Of a stretch of 64,000 bases of DNA, positions 10,926-21,907 are shown one piece after another. Position numbers and translations under genes: made by a program. The stretch covers positions 5,428,801 to 5,492,800 of the forward strand of contig NC_067198.1 of assembly GCF_000699445.3 (NCBI RefSeq), written 5' to 3'. Position 1 is the stretch's first letter; each line of letters starts with the position of its first letter. The DNA comes from Schistosoma haematobium. Taxonomy: Eukaryota > Platyhelminthes > Trematoda > Strigeidida > Schistosomatidae. The notes beneath the pieces were generated by a model. It worked only from the letters and a program-made list of their open reading frames with translations, had not been told where the DNA came from and ran no database searches.

Positions 10926-11429
10926 GTGCAATCACAATTGGTTGATCACTGGGTGGTGATCAATGTCATTTGTGCCAAGTCCTTCTTAGTGCAGATTTAA
11001 TGCTATCGACCAAGTTGCAATGTAGCCACTAGTCTAGGTGACTCGACATTGAGTGCGCTATGTTGAGATAAGATGGTGGTTGGAGGTAGTCAACAGGAAA
11101 CTCTGAATCTAAGTTTCGTGCTACTTGGTACTCGTCAGCAAGGTCGATAGCATTCGATCTGCAATAAGAAGGACTTGACACACATGACATTGATCACCAC
11201 CCAGTGATCAATCAATCAATCGTGGTTACATCTCAGTCCTACAGGATGTCGGTCGAGGCCCGGATAGCCCAGTGGTAACGTCTCAGACTGTGAGGCTGCG
11301 TTGCACGGGATCGAGTTCTTCAGGGAGCACCAGTTCCTTCAAGATTATATGTACACCTTGTTGACTCGTACCGAGTAGCGCGAAACCCGGGTCCAGGGTT
11401 TCTTGTTGACTACCTCCAACCACCATCTA
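10926..11429. mobile_element. family F tRNA-hammerhead element, head-to-head composite
   Basis: The minus arm (10926-11141) reads in reverse as an intact hammerhead core CTGACGA, stem II and then the 3' region. It switches at about 11142 to plus orientation: 3' region, leader, tRNA-like head (A box TAGCCCAGTGG, B box GGATCGAGTTC), then a hammerhead whose core is mutated (TTGACTC) but whose helix III and cleavage site are intact (ACCCGGGTC). It is flanked by a 9 bp duplication AGAGTTAAT (10917-10925 and 11430-11438). Confidence 0.82.
11351..11401 (+). ncRNA. family F hammerhead ribozyme (core-mutated copy)
   Basis: Helix I is ACCTTG (11355-11360) with CAGGGT (11394-11399). The core at 11361-11367 is TTGACTC instead of CTGANGA. 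Stem II is a short hairpin around CGAGTA. GAAA is at 11382-11385. Helix III is ACCC/GGGT with no loop (11385-11392), and the cleavage C is at 11393. The core changes predict no activity. The sister copy at 22394-22418 keeps the core (CTGACGA, GTGC/GCAC, GAAA) but has lost the cleavage triplet. Confidence 0.7.
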
Positions 11430-11737
11430 AGAGTTAATATTACATAAGGAATTCGATCAGAAGTCCTAATCAATTAAGTAAATAAATGTATTCTCACTAA
11501 AAATATTAGATTATCATATCAATAAACTTATTTGCAATTAATGATCAAAAAATGTTCAAGACAGCAATATTGATAATATTTATTTACATGTCAAGTTCTT
11601 TAATCATTTCTTTACATGGAATAAAGGTGACATGATACTAAAAGTTAAGTAAATTTGAAGAATATTTGTTATAATTTTGCATATACTACTATATAACAAT
11701 CAGCTAATTCTAATGGAATATAGATCAGGTACATTCT

Positions 11738-11895
11738 ACGACACAGTCAGTCAGTTAATCAGTCAGCTACAACGTAGGAGCAGGCACATATATGCATCGG
11801 TTCAAGTTGCCATACCTCATTGGCACAACAAGATGAACACCAAATTCATAGAAGTAGTTAATTCAGTGGTAGTAATATATAAAAGAAAGATTGAT
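11738..11895 (-). repeat. SR3-like 3' UTR
   Basis: Reverse complement of the tail of the 670-1902 element (GTCAGCTACAACGTAGGAGC, GCATCGGTTCAAGTTGCC, AACACCAAATTCATAGAAG). The long open frame over 11677-12075 is a chance reading through this repeat and its flank, not a gene. Confidence 0.8.
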
Positions 11896-12314
11896 TGTTC
11901 ATACTTTACTGATACAGTGAGTCATCTAAGGGTAACAATAGTCTCAATATCTAACATGGTAAGTACGTCCTGTGGCAGTATGGGAACGTTTAAATTATTT
12001 CAAAAAGGCGAAATATCGAATTTGCAAGACACAAATGAGACTAATGGTTTAGATATCTTCAGAAATCTTCAGTAGAATACTCTTGATTTCGTTCAAGTAA
12101 CTTACTAATTTGGTTAAGTAAATTAATAGTGGATAAACACACATAGGGAACTAATTGTTATTTAAAACGTTTAGAAATGATTTCAGATAGTTTAACGAGG
12201 ACTTCATACAAATTGACAACAGCTGAATAAACATTGTTCTAGTTCAAACTTGCTTCATTAATCAAATGGCTAAATGCAGTTAGTATCATGTCGACTAAGT
12301 ATAAATAATTTTCA
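11896..12314. other. AT-rich spacer
   Basis: No repeat family or gene recognised. Confidence 0.45.
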
Positions 12315-12456
12315 GGAGAGGGTTTTGTAGATATTACAGTAATTTTTTAGTTAAATTCATGAAACAATTGAATTTAGATCATCATGGAAAATTTGGAAGC
12401 ACTGGACGGCCGTTTCGTCTCAGTATGGAACTCCTCAGTAGTGTGCATCCACGAAC
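12315..12456 (-). mobile_element. family B SINE fragment (3' tail and hammerhead)
   Basis: The reverse complement carries ATGCACACTACTGAGGAGTTCC, GAAACGGCCGTCCAGTGCTTCC and the 3' tail. It is cut off at the hammerhead (CACGAAC). Confidence 0.75.
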
Positions 12457-12711
12457 AGATGAAATCAAGATTTTTCAATAGTTGATAAGATAATTAACTA
12501 CAAAGAAGTGTAAATTGCTTAAATAATATTCATATGGAAAATGAACCGTTCGTTTAATTTCTTTACTAAACATCTTGTTAGAGTTTCTTCTCGTTGTGAT
12601 CGTGTTGTGTATGTGTGTGCGTGCGACCAACTAAATCAATACACATTTACACTAATTCTACCATTAAACCTGATTATTGATTAAATAATTGATAAACTAC
12701 TATAATTCTAT

Positions 12712-13268
12712 CAGTCTCGCGCGTGAGTATTTAACCACGAAACCATTGAGCTGGCATCCAACGGTGTTAATGTCGTGGATGTGAACTGCTGAGGAGTCCC
12801 ACAATAAGACGAAATGGCTGCCCAGTGCTTCCGGGTTTTCCATAATCTCAATTATTGAAATTGCTATAATATCCACAAAAACCCTTCTGATATTGATCAA
12901 CATATGCTCACTAATGAATTGCTTTAAGAGGTATTACCTGGAGTTCTAGTGAGAAGCAGTGAACAGTGGAGTTCAACTGGGTCTGTTGTGAGATAGTAAC
13001 TCACTGAAGACAATGGTGAATGTGTAGCTCAATTTTGTGGGTTAGTTGAAGTTAGACATTAACACCATTTGATGCCGGCTGGCTCAGCGGTCTGGTGGTT
13101 AAGCGCTCGCGCGCGACACTGATAGGTCCTGGGATAGCATCCCTCTAGGCTGGGTCGTGGGTGTGTACTGCTGAGGAATCCCACAATAGGACGAAATGGC
13201 CGTCCAATGCTTCCAGGTTTTCCATGGTGATCTATCTTCAATTTAATCATGATCTCAATTATTGACAA
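12712..13268. mobile_element. family B hammerhead SINE: inverted arm plus two tandem units
   Basis: Flanked by an 11 bp duplication TATAATTCTAT (12701-12711 and 13269-13279). Order: minus tRNA-head piece (12712-12768), plus hammerhead and 3' tail (12773-12890), then a complete plus unit whose 5' leader (CATATGCTCACTAATGAATT) directly follows the first tail. The two hammerhead cores (12787 and 13168) are 381 bases apart, showing a head-to-tail dimer. Confidence 0.88.
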
Positions 13269-13604
13269 TATAATTCTATATATAAATATTTAAAAATAAT
13301 GATTTATTGATTTTTAATATGAATTTATGTAACACTGATTGATATCAACAACAACAAAAAATAATAAAAAAAATTAATCAATAATCAATATTTCTAAAGT
13401 GAAAAACCATAATTATAAAGAACAATTAAAATTATCAATCAACATTATTTCTTTTTAACATTGTTTTTGTTTTTATGTCCGGAAATGAAAATATCAATAA
13501 TTGTAAGTTGATTTGTATATATTAAATGTTTGTATGCGAAGAAGTATTGATTGATTGATTGGTTGGTTACTATGACAACAACAACAAAAAAAACTATGAA
13601 TACT

Positions 13605-14172
13605 ACTACTACTATCAGTACTACTGTAGTGAACAAGAACACAAGTGAGGACAATCGAATGTATTTGAACACGAAATTACAGAATATCTTAATAGAATCT
13701 GAGAACCATACATTAAATAAAGATGGGTAGTAGCTAGCAGTGGAATCCAGGATGCGCGTTTCGTTTTATTTGGGACTCGTCTGATGGATGTACCTGTATC
13801 TCAGAGTTGGTGTTCACTCTGGGACACCCCGGGCAATATCGAGGCAATACGCACAGTATGCACATATGCCAATAAGGGACTGATCAATTTCAGTCCTAAA
13901 CATCAATGGGAAGATTCAAGTAAAACAATACCAAGTGAACCATACATTAAATGGTTAATTTGTCAAATATCAATCCAGTGTCTTAAACTTGACTGTTCCT
14001 TTTCCAAATATCAGTCCATCATCTCAGATTTTTATTGTTTCTGCATTTTCATAGCAATTGCTTTCTGTTCTAGTTCTTTCCTTCTTGATCTTCTACTGAA
14101 ATACATTCTATTCCTGACTATACTGAATATACTACTTATGTGTATATAAGTAGCGCACACCACACCACACTA
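13605..14172. repeat. LTR-like repeat D, split by an Sm-alpha insertion
   Basis: Starts near TGTAGTGAACAAGAACACAAG and ends in CATACTACT-type and ACACCACACTACTACTAC sequence, so its ends look like TGTAGTG...CACTAC. It contains a short inverted motif around CTACTTATGTGTATATAAGTAG. It matches 15372-15661 and 24500-24705. The insertion at 13719-13936 interrupts it. A solo LTR is the likeliest reading, but no internal region was recognised. Confidence 0.55.
13719..13936. mobile_element. Sm-alpha (family A), head-to-head composite nested in repeat D
   Basis: The minus arm (13719-13825) contains the hammerhead complement (GATGCGCGTTTCGTTTTATT, GACTCGTCTGATGG). The plus arm (13826-13936) reads GGCAATATCGAGGCAATACG through GGAAGATTCAAGTAAAACA, the 3' region. 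The tRNA-like part is absent. It is flanked by a perfect 16 bp duplication GAACCATACATTAAAT (13703-13718 and 13937-13952). Confidence 0.9.
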
Positions 14173-14400
14173 CTACTACTGTTGTAATAGAAAACTTAGG
14201 TGAGAACAATCAGTTTATTTTTTGATATAAAATTATAGAATATCTTTGTTAAATATAAAAATTATATATTAAATAATTCATTTATACATTGTCCATCAAT
14301 TATCTCGTACAAACACTTCATCGTCCCCTCATTGTTGTTGTTATTACTACTACACTTTCTATTTGCATTCCTGTTCTCTACTATTCAAGTTATGATACCA
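14173..14400. repeat. degenerate copy of LTR-like repeat D
   Basis: Sequence such as GTGAGAACAATCAGTTTATTT and CAAACACTTCATCGTCC parallels the D copies next to it. It is strongly diverged and AT-rich. The C-rich stretch at 14580-14612 follows downstream. Confidence 0.4.
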
Positions 14401-14740
14401 AGAAATGAAGTAATGTGTTTACTTTTCTGTAATGGAATGTCGACATTATCACTCAAGGGATCAAATTTACTAAATAATAAGACGAAATATTTTGATGTTA
14501 GATTGTCTTTTATACTGATGACATTTTAACTAGTCAAATGCATATATCACATTAACTCACTTAATACTGAAAGGTTTCAGTCCACCACCACCACACCCCA
14601 CCCCACACCAACCCCAGTGACTGACTAACAGACTAGAATATTCAAATAAAGCATGACTGAGTATATAACCGTTCAGTTCAGATAATTCTAATCCAGAAGT
14701 ATCATTACAATGGAAATTAATTAAATAGAGAAAATTAATT

Positions 14741-15177
14741 ACTAGTATAGGGGTTGTGGAGATTATAAAGTTTTTGATTGAGATCATGAACCGATCATGA
14801 ACCCCTTTACTAGTAATCAGCATGTGCTCACTAGTGACTAGCTTCGTGAGGGAATTCTCGGAGTTCAAGTGAGAAGCCGTGAACAGCGGAGCTAATCCAT
14901 GTCGGGTAGAGACAGGTATCTACCTCAGTACAACGGAAGTTGGTCGCGCAATCTCGTGGATTGGTTGATGTTAGACCCTATCACAATTGGATGCCAGCTC
15001 AGTGGTCCAGTTGGTTAAGCATTCGCGCGCGAAACCGAAGGGCCTGGGTTCGAGTCCCGTGTGCGGGATCGTGGATGCACACTGCTGATGAGTCCCACTA
15101 TAGGAGGAAACAGCCGTCCAGTGCTTCCAGGTTTCCAAAGGTGGTGGTCTAACATCAATCGGTTCATGATCTCAATC
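14741..15177. mobile_element. family C hammerhead SINE, head-to-head composite
   Basis: Flanked by a perfect 12 bp duplication AGAAAATTAATT (14729-14740 and 15178-15189). A short minus 3' tail (GGGGTTGTGGAGATTATAAA...) is followed by a full plus unit: leader TGTGCTCACTAGTGACTAGC, tRNA-like head with AGCTCAGTGGTCC and GGTTCGAGTCCC, hammerhead core CTGATGA (15085-15091) and a 3' tail. The stem II closing pair and one helix III pair are broken (GGAGGAAACAGCCGTC), so cleavage is doubtful. Confidence 0.88.
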
Positions 15178-15371
15178 AGAAAATTAATTGTACTACAGAG
15201 AATTCACACCAATTTAGAGTATGTTTTGTTTTAATATGGGACTACACATTGGTGATCATCCACAAACCTACTAAGTAACTAATTAAAGACTATTAGATTT
15301 TGGAAAATGTACATTATTTTAAGACTGATAAATTAATCTTGATTGGTTGACATTTTCAACTTCATTCAATT

Positions 15372-15661
15372 TGTAGTGAATGAAAACAGACAAGTGGGGA
15401 CAACCGAATGTATTTGAATACACAAATTACAGAATTTCTTAGTAGAATCTGAGAAGCATACAGTAAATACTTCATTTGCAAAATGTCAATCAATCATGTC
15501 GGAGTCCATTGTTCCTTCATTTTTCACATCAATTATTCACTATTCTTGTTCTTTTCTCTTCGATCTTCTTAATCTTCTAACAACAAACATTTCACTTTCT
15601 ATTGATGATACATACTACTTATATCTGTCGACATAAGTAGCATACACCACACTACTACTAC
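15372..15661. repeat. LTR-like repeat D, most complete copy
   Basis: About 290 bp from TGTAGTGAATGAAAACAGAC to ACACCACACTACTACTACTA, with near-inverted ends. It contains CTACTTATATCTGTCGACATAAGTAG. It is the uninterrupted version of the repeat at 13605-14172. No protein capacity. Confidence 0.55.
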
Positions 15662-15941
15662 TACTAATAGTAATAATAATAATATTTGATAATTTTACTT
15701 CGTTGTGCCAACATAATATGGAAACTAGTCGGGAATGTATATATTTGTAAGGTTCCAAGTTGTTCACAACTAATTTACTAATGTCATTATCTGAATACTA
15801 GTGTTCATTGTAGTTTTATTGAAGAAAGAACACTTTTTTGAATTAAATAATATTATCTCATTTTATGTGGATAGTTTTAAAAAAAAGTTTTATCATAAGG
15901 GAGAGCGTGTTAATTCTTTCATCGAAGATATCTACAATATC

Positions 15942-16325
15942 AGAAGGGGTTTTGTGGAGATTATAGTAATTTCAATAGTTGAGATCATGATTCAATTGAA
16001 GATAGATCACCATGGAAAACCTGGAAGCATTGGACGGCCGTTTCGTCCTATTGTTGGACTCCTCAACAGCGCGCATTCACGATCTCGCCCACCACGAGAT
16101 TCGAACCCAGGACCTATCAGTCACGCAAGCTAATGCTTAACCTCTAGACCACTGAGTCGGCTAGCGTCCAATGGTGTCAATATCTAATTTCAACCAATCC
16201 ACGAAATTGAACGACATATCCACCATTTTCTTCAGTAAGCTACTATTTCATAACAGACCTGGTTGAACTCCATTGTCCACTGCTTCTCACTAGAACTCCA
16301 GGATATACCTCTTGAAACCAACATA
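15942..16325 (-). mobile_element. family B hammerhead SINE, single full-length unit
   Basis: A full monomer of about 384 bp in one orientation: 3' tail (CAGAAGGGGTTTTGTGGAG), hammerhead complement, tRNA-like head complement (GATTCGAACCCAGGACC, CCACTGAGTCGGC) and leader. The core is mutated. No inverted arm is visible. Confidence 0.85.
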
Positions 16326-16920
16326 TTTTTACAATGTATAGCAATGAATTAAATCTATGATAGTTGAACTCTTATTCCAATCGGCTATAACATGTTTTCA
16401 ATAAATGTAATGGATACTAAAATTGTTAAACTATTCATAATTATTGATTTGATTTATTATTTATTACTATGTAAATCTGTTGTAAAATAAATATTCATTT
16501 ATCCTCTTAATTATGTAACAACTTCAAGTGTTTATGAATAGAAATCTATGCAAATGGGAATTAGCTTTATTAGCTCAAATTTACATTTGATCAAAGAATG
16601 TAGTGTTATTTCAAAAGGTGTGTAATAACCAATAACAATGTCATTGAATGATAGTCATGCAGTATACTAAATTGTTTGAAGTTACATTTATGAACCATTA
16701 GATTCCAACTCAGCATTTTAGCTGATTAGTTCTCATCTATAGCATGAAAGATTTAGATTTGATCCCTAACGGATTATTGTGTCCTCGATATTAGTGATAT
16801 ATATATTAAGACGGAACAATTGTCTAATGCTCGTTGATTTCCACTGGCACTCTTATTGGGATCATTTAGTGATAGATCTTCTGGCTGAATGCTTGAATGA
16901 GTTTCCTAAGCTCTTCTAAT
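16326..16920. other. AT-rich spacer
   Basis: No gene or repeat family recognised. Confidence 0.5.
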
Positions 16921-17449
16921 AAAACCACCCCCAAATGCCCTGGTACGGCTGAGAGTACGGGGAGTCCGCTCTCCCTCTCCAAATGCTTTCACATGGCCAC
17001 GCGTATATAGTCTCTGCCAGAGAAGTCCGGTTCACTGCCATTTCGTGACGGGGGTCTTATTTACGAAATTCAGAGGACGAAAAGCGAATGTCCGGCGCCT
17101 TAACCGGGTTGGTGGAAACGGAGAGTCCACCTATGGGAGTTGGAAAGCCATGATTTTAAACCAATGATGCACATGAGCTCCAGTATCCTGAAGGAACAAA
17201 TGGCGTATGAACCAATTATTGATTACCGGCTACCATGGAACTACATCTCCTGACGTTGCTCCACTGCCTTGTAGATCAGACTTTTAGGTCGAAGGCTCGG
17301 GGTGTGACCCCCTCTGAAAACCACCTGATTCGGTTTGGGCACCCAGGCTGTCCCACAGCCCTCACATAAATCAAATGAGATTTGTGTGGCGTATATGTAT
17401 CTGGTGCCCCCTTGTTGCAATATCTATGTGTTCAAATAAATAAATAAGT
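16921..17449 (+). repeat. repeat E, copy 2 (most complete)
   Basis: 529 bp, GC-richer than its surroundings. It begins near CCCCCAAATGCCCTGGTACGG and ends TATCTATGTGTTCAAATAAATAAATAAG. The tail of AAATA units is that of a non-LTR retroelement 3' end. No open frame. Confidence 0.8.
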
Positions 17450-17826
17450 CTAATAAAAGTAGGCTAAATCTACACGACGGCTTGAACAGGAGAAAAAAGG
17501 CGCAAAGTGTGAAAAGAACGCTTTACTTTAAGATTAGTTTATGCACAAAAAATAAAGGGTGTTTATAGTATTCCAGTTAGCCTTGGACTTCTGTAAGATT
17601 CTTTAAACTTACTAAACATAACATTAGGATAGGTAATCATCCAATCAGAAGTGTGACACATAACTCTTCACATTCTAAATGTTTCTGAGAAATTTCTATT
17701 CAACACTGATTGCATAACATTTCACCTAGCATTTTTAGAGCTTCTCTAGACTTCTTCAAGGAATACATTAGATCTCTCCAAAATTTAGTAAAGAAAAATC
17801 ATGTACAATAAAAAAACAAATTTAAA
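17450..17826. other. AT-rich spacer
   Basis: Nothing recognised. Confidence 0.45.
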
Positions 17827-17968
17827 CAGTTGAGATCATGAGTCAATTGAAGGTAGACCACCATGGAAAACCTGGAAGCACTAGACGGTCGTTTCGTCCT
17901 ATTGTGGGACTCCTCAGCAGTGCGCATCCACGACCCCACCTCGCAAGATTCGAACTCAGGACCTGATT
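17827..17968 (-). mobile_element. family B fragment with near-intact hammerhead
   Basis: Read in reverse it has GCACTG helix I, core CTGAGGA, stem II GTCC/GGAC, GAAA, helix III ACGA/CCGT and cleavage GTC. One helix III pair and one helix I pair are weakened. It is truncated within the B-box region (GATTCGAACTCAGGACCTGA). Confidence 0.8.
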
Positions 17969-18307
17969 TTTAGTTTTGTATTCATGTAGGTAATCAATAA
18001 AGAGTTTCCTAATTTCCTAAATTGTTGATAATTATAAATAATGTGTAATATGATCATTACTAAAATATAAGACAAACATAACATTTATCAATGTTCAATG
18101 GTTAGACAATTGTAAAAACCTCATTTTTTTTCTTCCAAGAGACCATTCGCAAACTGGGATATATCAGTATGTGTTCCAATTCACAAATGAGTATCAATTC
18201 AAGCATACTTCATTAATGAATGACAATTAACATCAAACTTTGGTCAAAAAAGTTTCTTAAAGATTCTTTTCTTACAACCATTTTTCAACTATTGAATTAC
18301 ATTTTAT
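17969..18307. other. AT-rich spacer
   Basis: No gene or repeat family recognised. Confidence 0.45.
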
Positions 18308-18320
18308 AATCAGCTATATT

Positions 18321-18807
18321 TCAATAGTTAAGATCATGAGTCAGTTGAAGCTAGACCACCATGGAAAACCTGGAAGCACTGGACCATTGAAATTACTACA
18401 ATCTTCACAAAACCCATATGATGTTAATCAACCTATGCTCACTGGTGACTGGCTTCATGAGGTATATCCTGGAGTTCTAGTGAGAAGTAGTAAACAGTGG
18501 AGTTCAACTAGGTCTGTTGTGAGATAGTAACTCACTGAAGACAATGGTGGATATGTTGCTCAATTTGGTGGATTAGTTGAAGTTAAACATTAACACCGTT
18601 GGATGCCGGCCAGCCCAGTGGTCTAGTGGTTAAGTGCTGGCACACGAAACCAGTAGGTCCTGGGTTCGGGTCTCACAGGGGTCGAGGTCGTGTATGCGCA
18701 CTGCTGAGGAGTCCCAAAATAGAACGAAACGGCCGTCCAGTACTTCCAGGTTTTCCATGATGGTCTAGTTTTAAATGACTCTTGATCTTAACCATTGAAA
18801 TTACCAC
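18321..18807. mobile_element. family B hammerhead SINE: minus arm, plus tail, full plus unit
   Basis: Flanked by a 13 bp duplication with one mismatch (AATCAGCTATATT 18308-18320, AATCAGCTGTATT 18808-18820). The minus arm carries the subfamily variant TTAAGATCATGAGTCAGTTGAAG, and the plus arm carries its complement GATCTTAACCATTG, so both arms come from the same subfamily. The full unit has leader, tRNA-like head, core CTGAGGA and helix III ACGG/CCGT. Stem II has a G-to-A change (AGAACG). Confidence 0.9.
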
Positions 18808-18820
18808 AATCAGCTGTATT

Positions 18821-19284
18821 ATAAATTGTTTATCAGAAGTCAATCAATCCACAGAAGACTAAACAAATATGATATATTGGTTAATCAATCAATTGTGTAT
18901 ATAATATCATTTCCTACAGTATGAATAGTATGAATACAAGTGAAGACATGTTTACTTGAATAAACGAATTAACTAAATGTATGATTCATTTCAATAACAA
19001 AAACAATAAAATTCTAAATGATTCATTTCTATTATTGAATTAATTATTCCATGTTATTTTTGTACAGAAAAGATAGATTGTATCTATCAGGAGATTATAG
19101 AATTTATGTTTCGTCTTTCAGCTAAGATTCATCAAGTGAATATGTTTTTCATGATAATGTTAATATTGATAATGAGACTCGATCTTAGGACTTTTCATTT
19201 CAAATATCGAAAGGTTATTCACTGAGTTAATGAGTTTAGATAAGTAATTGTTTTTGTGACAGGTAAGGTTGCTTACTCATACTC
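18821..19284. other. AT-rich spacer
   Basis: Nothing recognised beyond a short stretch near 18930-18975 that weakly resembles repeat D. Confidence 0.4.
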
Positions 19285-20130
19285 TTTCTCTTACACCTGG
19301 TGATCGACTGGATAATGAAGACATGAACACCTGAAGTAAAGCATGGGGTACAGTGGATAGCTAGGATACAGCTAGGCAATCTTGACTTCACAGATGATCT
19401 AGCTCTTCTATCGCACATGCAATAACAAATGCAGGAGAAGACGATCAGTGTAGCGGCAGCCTCAGCATACATACACAGCAAGATTCTCCGATACAACACA
19501 GCATGCACCAATCGACTCACACTTGACGGAGAAGATTTGGAGGATGTAAAAACCTTTAGATATTTGGGCAGCATCATTGATGAACACGATAAATCTGATG
19601 TAGATGTGACGGCGCTAATCGGCAAAGAAAGAGCAGCATATCTACAGCTGAAGAACATATGGAACTCAAAACAACTGTCCGTCAACCAATACCAAGGTCA
19701 GAATTTTCAATACAAACATCAAGACAGTTCTACTGTATAGGGCGGAAACTTGGAGAACTATGAAAGCCATCAACCAGAACATACAAGTGTTTATTACGCA
19801 AAATACTTCAGATCCGTTAGCCAGATACTATTAGCAACAATCTACTGTGGGACAGGACAAACCAGATTCCAACGGAGGAAGAAACCAAGAAGCTGTGCTC
19901 GAAGTGGATAGGACACACACTGAGGAAATTACCCAACTGCGTTGCAAGGCAAACCTCCACATGTGATCCACAAAGCCAAAGGAGGAGAGGAAGACCAAAT
20001 AACACATTATGCCAAGAAATGGGAGAGATATGGAAAAAATGAACAAAAATTTGACAGAACTGGAAAGGAAGGCGTAGAGTGCGTTTTAGAATGCTGATCG
20101 GCGATCTATGCTCTATTGGGGGTAAGTAAA
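19285..20130 (+). pseudogene. SR2-like RTE reverse transcriptase remnant
   Basis: The frame at 19429-19740 reads SKILRYNTACTNRLTLDGED, YLGSIIDEHDKSDVDVTALI and LQLKNIWNSKQLS, the segment after the palm of SR2-like RTE elements. Just upstream, the catalytic region survives as DFTDDLALLSHMQ in another frame. Downstream, homology continues (GNLENYESHQPEHTSV-type frame-shifted sequence, GGAGGAGAGGAAGACCAAAT) to CTATGCTCTATTGGGGGTAAG near 20130. Several frameshifts show it is dead. Large antisense frames here are shadows. Confidence 0.87.
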
Positions 20131-20770
20131 TGTGTTACATGCATAGTATTTATATCATTACCGGAAAAAATTCAAAGAATCCCACAGTTATTATCAAGAA
20201 TTGAATTTTATTCAATCTTATTCAGAATATGTCCATTCTTCCCAGATTACCTCTATATAACCATTTTATTGTAATTTTCCATACAAAATAGACAGATTAA
20301 CTTTTTTTGTTCAGTTCAAGATGATCATTTCATCCTGCATTGATGAATTGTCAATTGGATCCATCTAGACTGTAGTGTTGATGCTCATATAACAAGACTT
20401 AAATCCAGCTACATCCTAGCTGTCCAACAATACATCAACTGATAATCTTCAATTATTTTTTTGTTAAATCAATGAATATTTCAAAGATGTTTTGAAAAAG
20501 GTTTTTTTTAGCCATAACGGTTAAATGATAACTATAGATCACATGTTATGTAGAAGTGATAAAAGATTAATTTTGTTGTTACCATACAGTTTTTCATTGG
20601 ACACAAACATGTTATTCTAGTTTTTGGACATTTCAATCATGAATACATATGATGTTAAACATGTAAAGTTTATATTATATGGCAAAAGTTTTATTTTTAG
20701 ACGATGAATAGTCAGTATTCCCAACTGAAGTATATTCACAATTTAACGGATGTTTAAACTGAATTGTGTT
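20131..20770. other. AT-rich spacer
   Basis: No gene or repeat family recognised. Confidence 0.5.
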
Positions 20771-21170
20771 ATCAGAAGGGGTTTTGTGGAGATTTTAGTA
20801 ATTTCAATAGTTGAAATTATGAGTCAATTGAAGCTAGACCACCATGGAAAACATAGGAGCATTGGACGACCGTTTCATCCTACTGTGGGACTCCTCAGCA
20901 GTGTGCATCCATGCTCCCGCCTCACGCGAGATTCGAACCCAGGACCTATCAGTCTCGCGTGCAAGTGCTTAACCACTAGACCACTGAGCCGATTGACATT
21001 CAACGGTGTTAATGTCTAACTTCAACCAATCCACGAAATTACGCCACTTTACACCATTGTCTTCAGTGAGTTGATATCTCACAACAGACTTTCTCACTAG
21101 AAATCTAGGAAATACCTCTTGAGGTCCTAGTGGTCTAGTGATTAAGCGCTCGCGTACGGTTCATGATCTC
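20771..21170. mobile_element. family B unit with short inverted extension
   Basis: A minus unit (20771-21125) with 3' tail, hammerhead complement, tRNA-like head and leader (partly deleted) joins a short plus piece (21126-21170: CCTAGTGGTCTAGTGATTAAGCGCTCGCG, then GGTTCATGATCTCAAT). The 5'-to-5' junction is like that of the other composites. Confidence 0.8.
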
Positions 21171-21431
21171 AATATAGAATTCTTAGAACAAACTATTTCA
21201 ACAAGTTCCTTTTTTCTTCTTGATCGACGTTTACGATAAATATTGAATAGTTACCAGTTAGACATTTGATTAATATATATTCTTTTTATTACATATTACC
21301 TGCCAACAATCACAAAATCTCTGATTAAGTTTTATTTGTAACTTATATCTTCTGTCAAATACAACTGATATGAAAAATAACATTTTTCTAGAGGAAAATC
21401 GTTCATATGTTCTTGGCATATATATATTTGA

Positions 21432-21608
21432 AGGGGTTTTGTGGAGATTTTAGTAATTTCAATAGTTGAAATCATGAATCAATTGAAGCTAGACCACCAT
21501 GGAAAACATAGGAGCATTGGACGACCGTTTCATCCTACTGTGGGAATTCTCAAGAGTGCACATTCACGAACCCGCCCCCCCCCAGCGAGATTCGAACTCA
21601 AGACCTAT
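21432..21608 (-). mobile_element. family B fragment
   Basis: 3' tail through the hammerhead to the B box (GAGATTCGAACTCAAGACC). It shares the unusual AAAACATAGGAGCATTGGACGACC stretch with 20771-21125, so the two are close subfamily relatives. A run of nine C lies near 21575. Confidence 0.8.
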
Positions 21609-21710
21609 ATTATTATTGAATTAGATACGAACGCACTTAATCATAAATATTTATATTAAATACATGTATGTATACTTAACATCAAATAATTCACCAATTA
21701 TACAAAGAAA

Positions 21711-21772
21711 ACACGCACGCACGCACACGCACACACGCACACGCACACGCACACATATATATATATATATAT
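21711..21772. repeat. CACG/CA repeat grading into TA repeat
   Basis: ACGCACGCACGCACACGCAC-type alternating purine-pyrimidine sequence followed directly by about 18 bases of TA. About 60 bases of strict alternation. Confidence 0.9.
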
Positions 21773-21907
21773 CATACAGAAAAATAATATAACACTTAAC
21801 TAATATATTTTATATATAAATATTCTGAAAATAATTAAAGTTTTTTAGGTGGGTTTAATAGTTTTCATGAGGAAATTAATAACAACTACAAGGTAAATTA
21901 AAATGAT

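Noticed and set aside
13784..14149. 121-codon plus frame
   Set aside because: It crosses an Sm-alpha insertion and repeat D. The frame is chance.
14557..14868. 103-codon minus frame with glycine run
   Set aside because: It reads through a C-rich low-complexity tract into a family C SINE.
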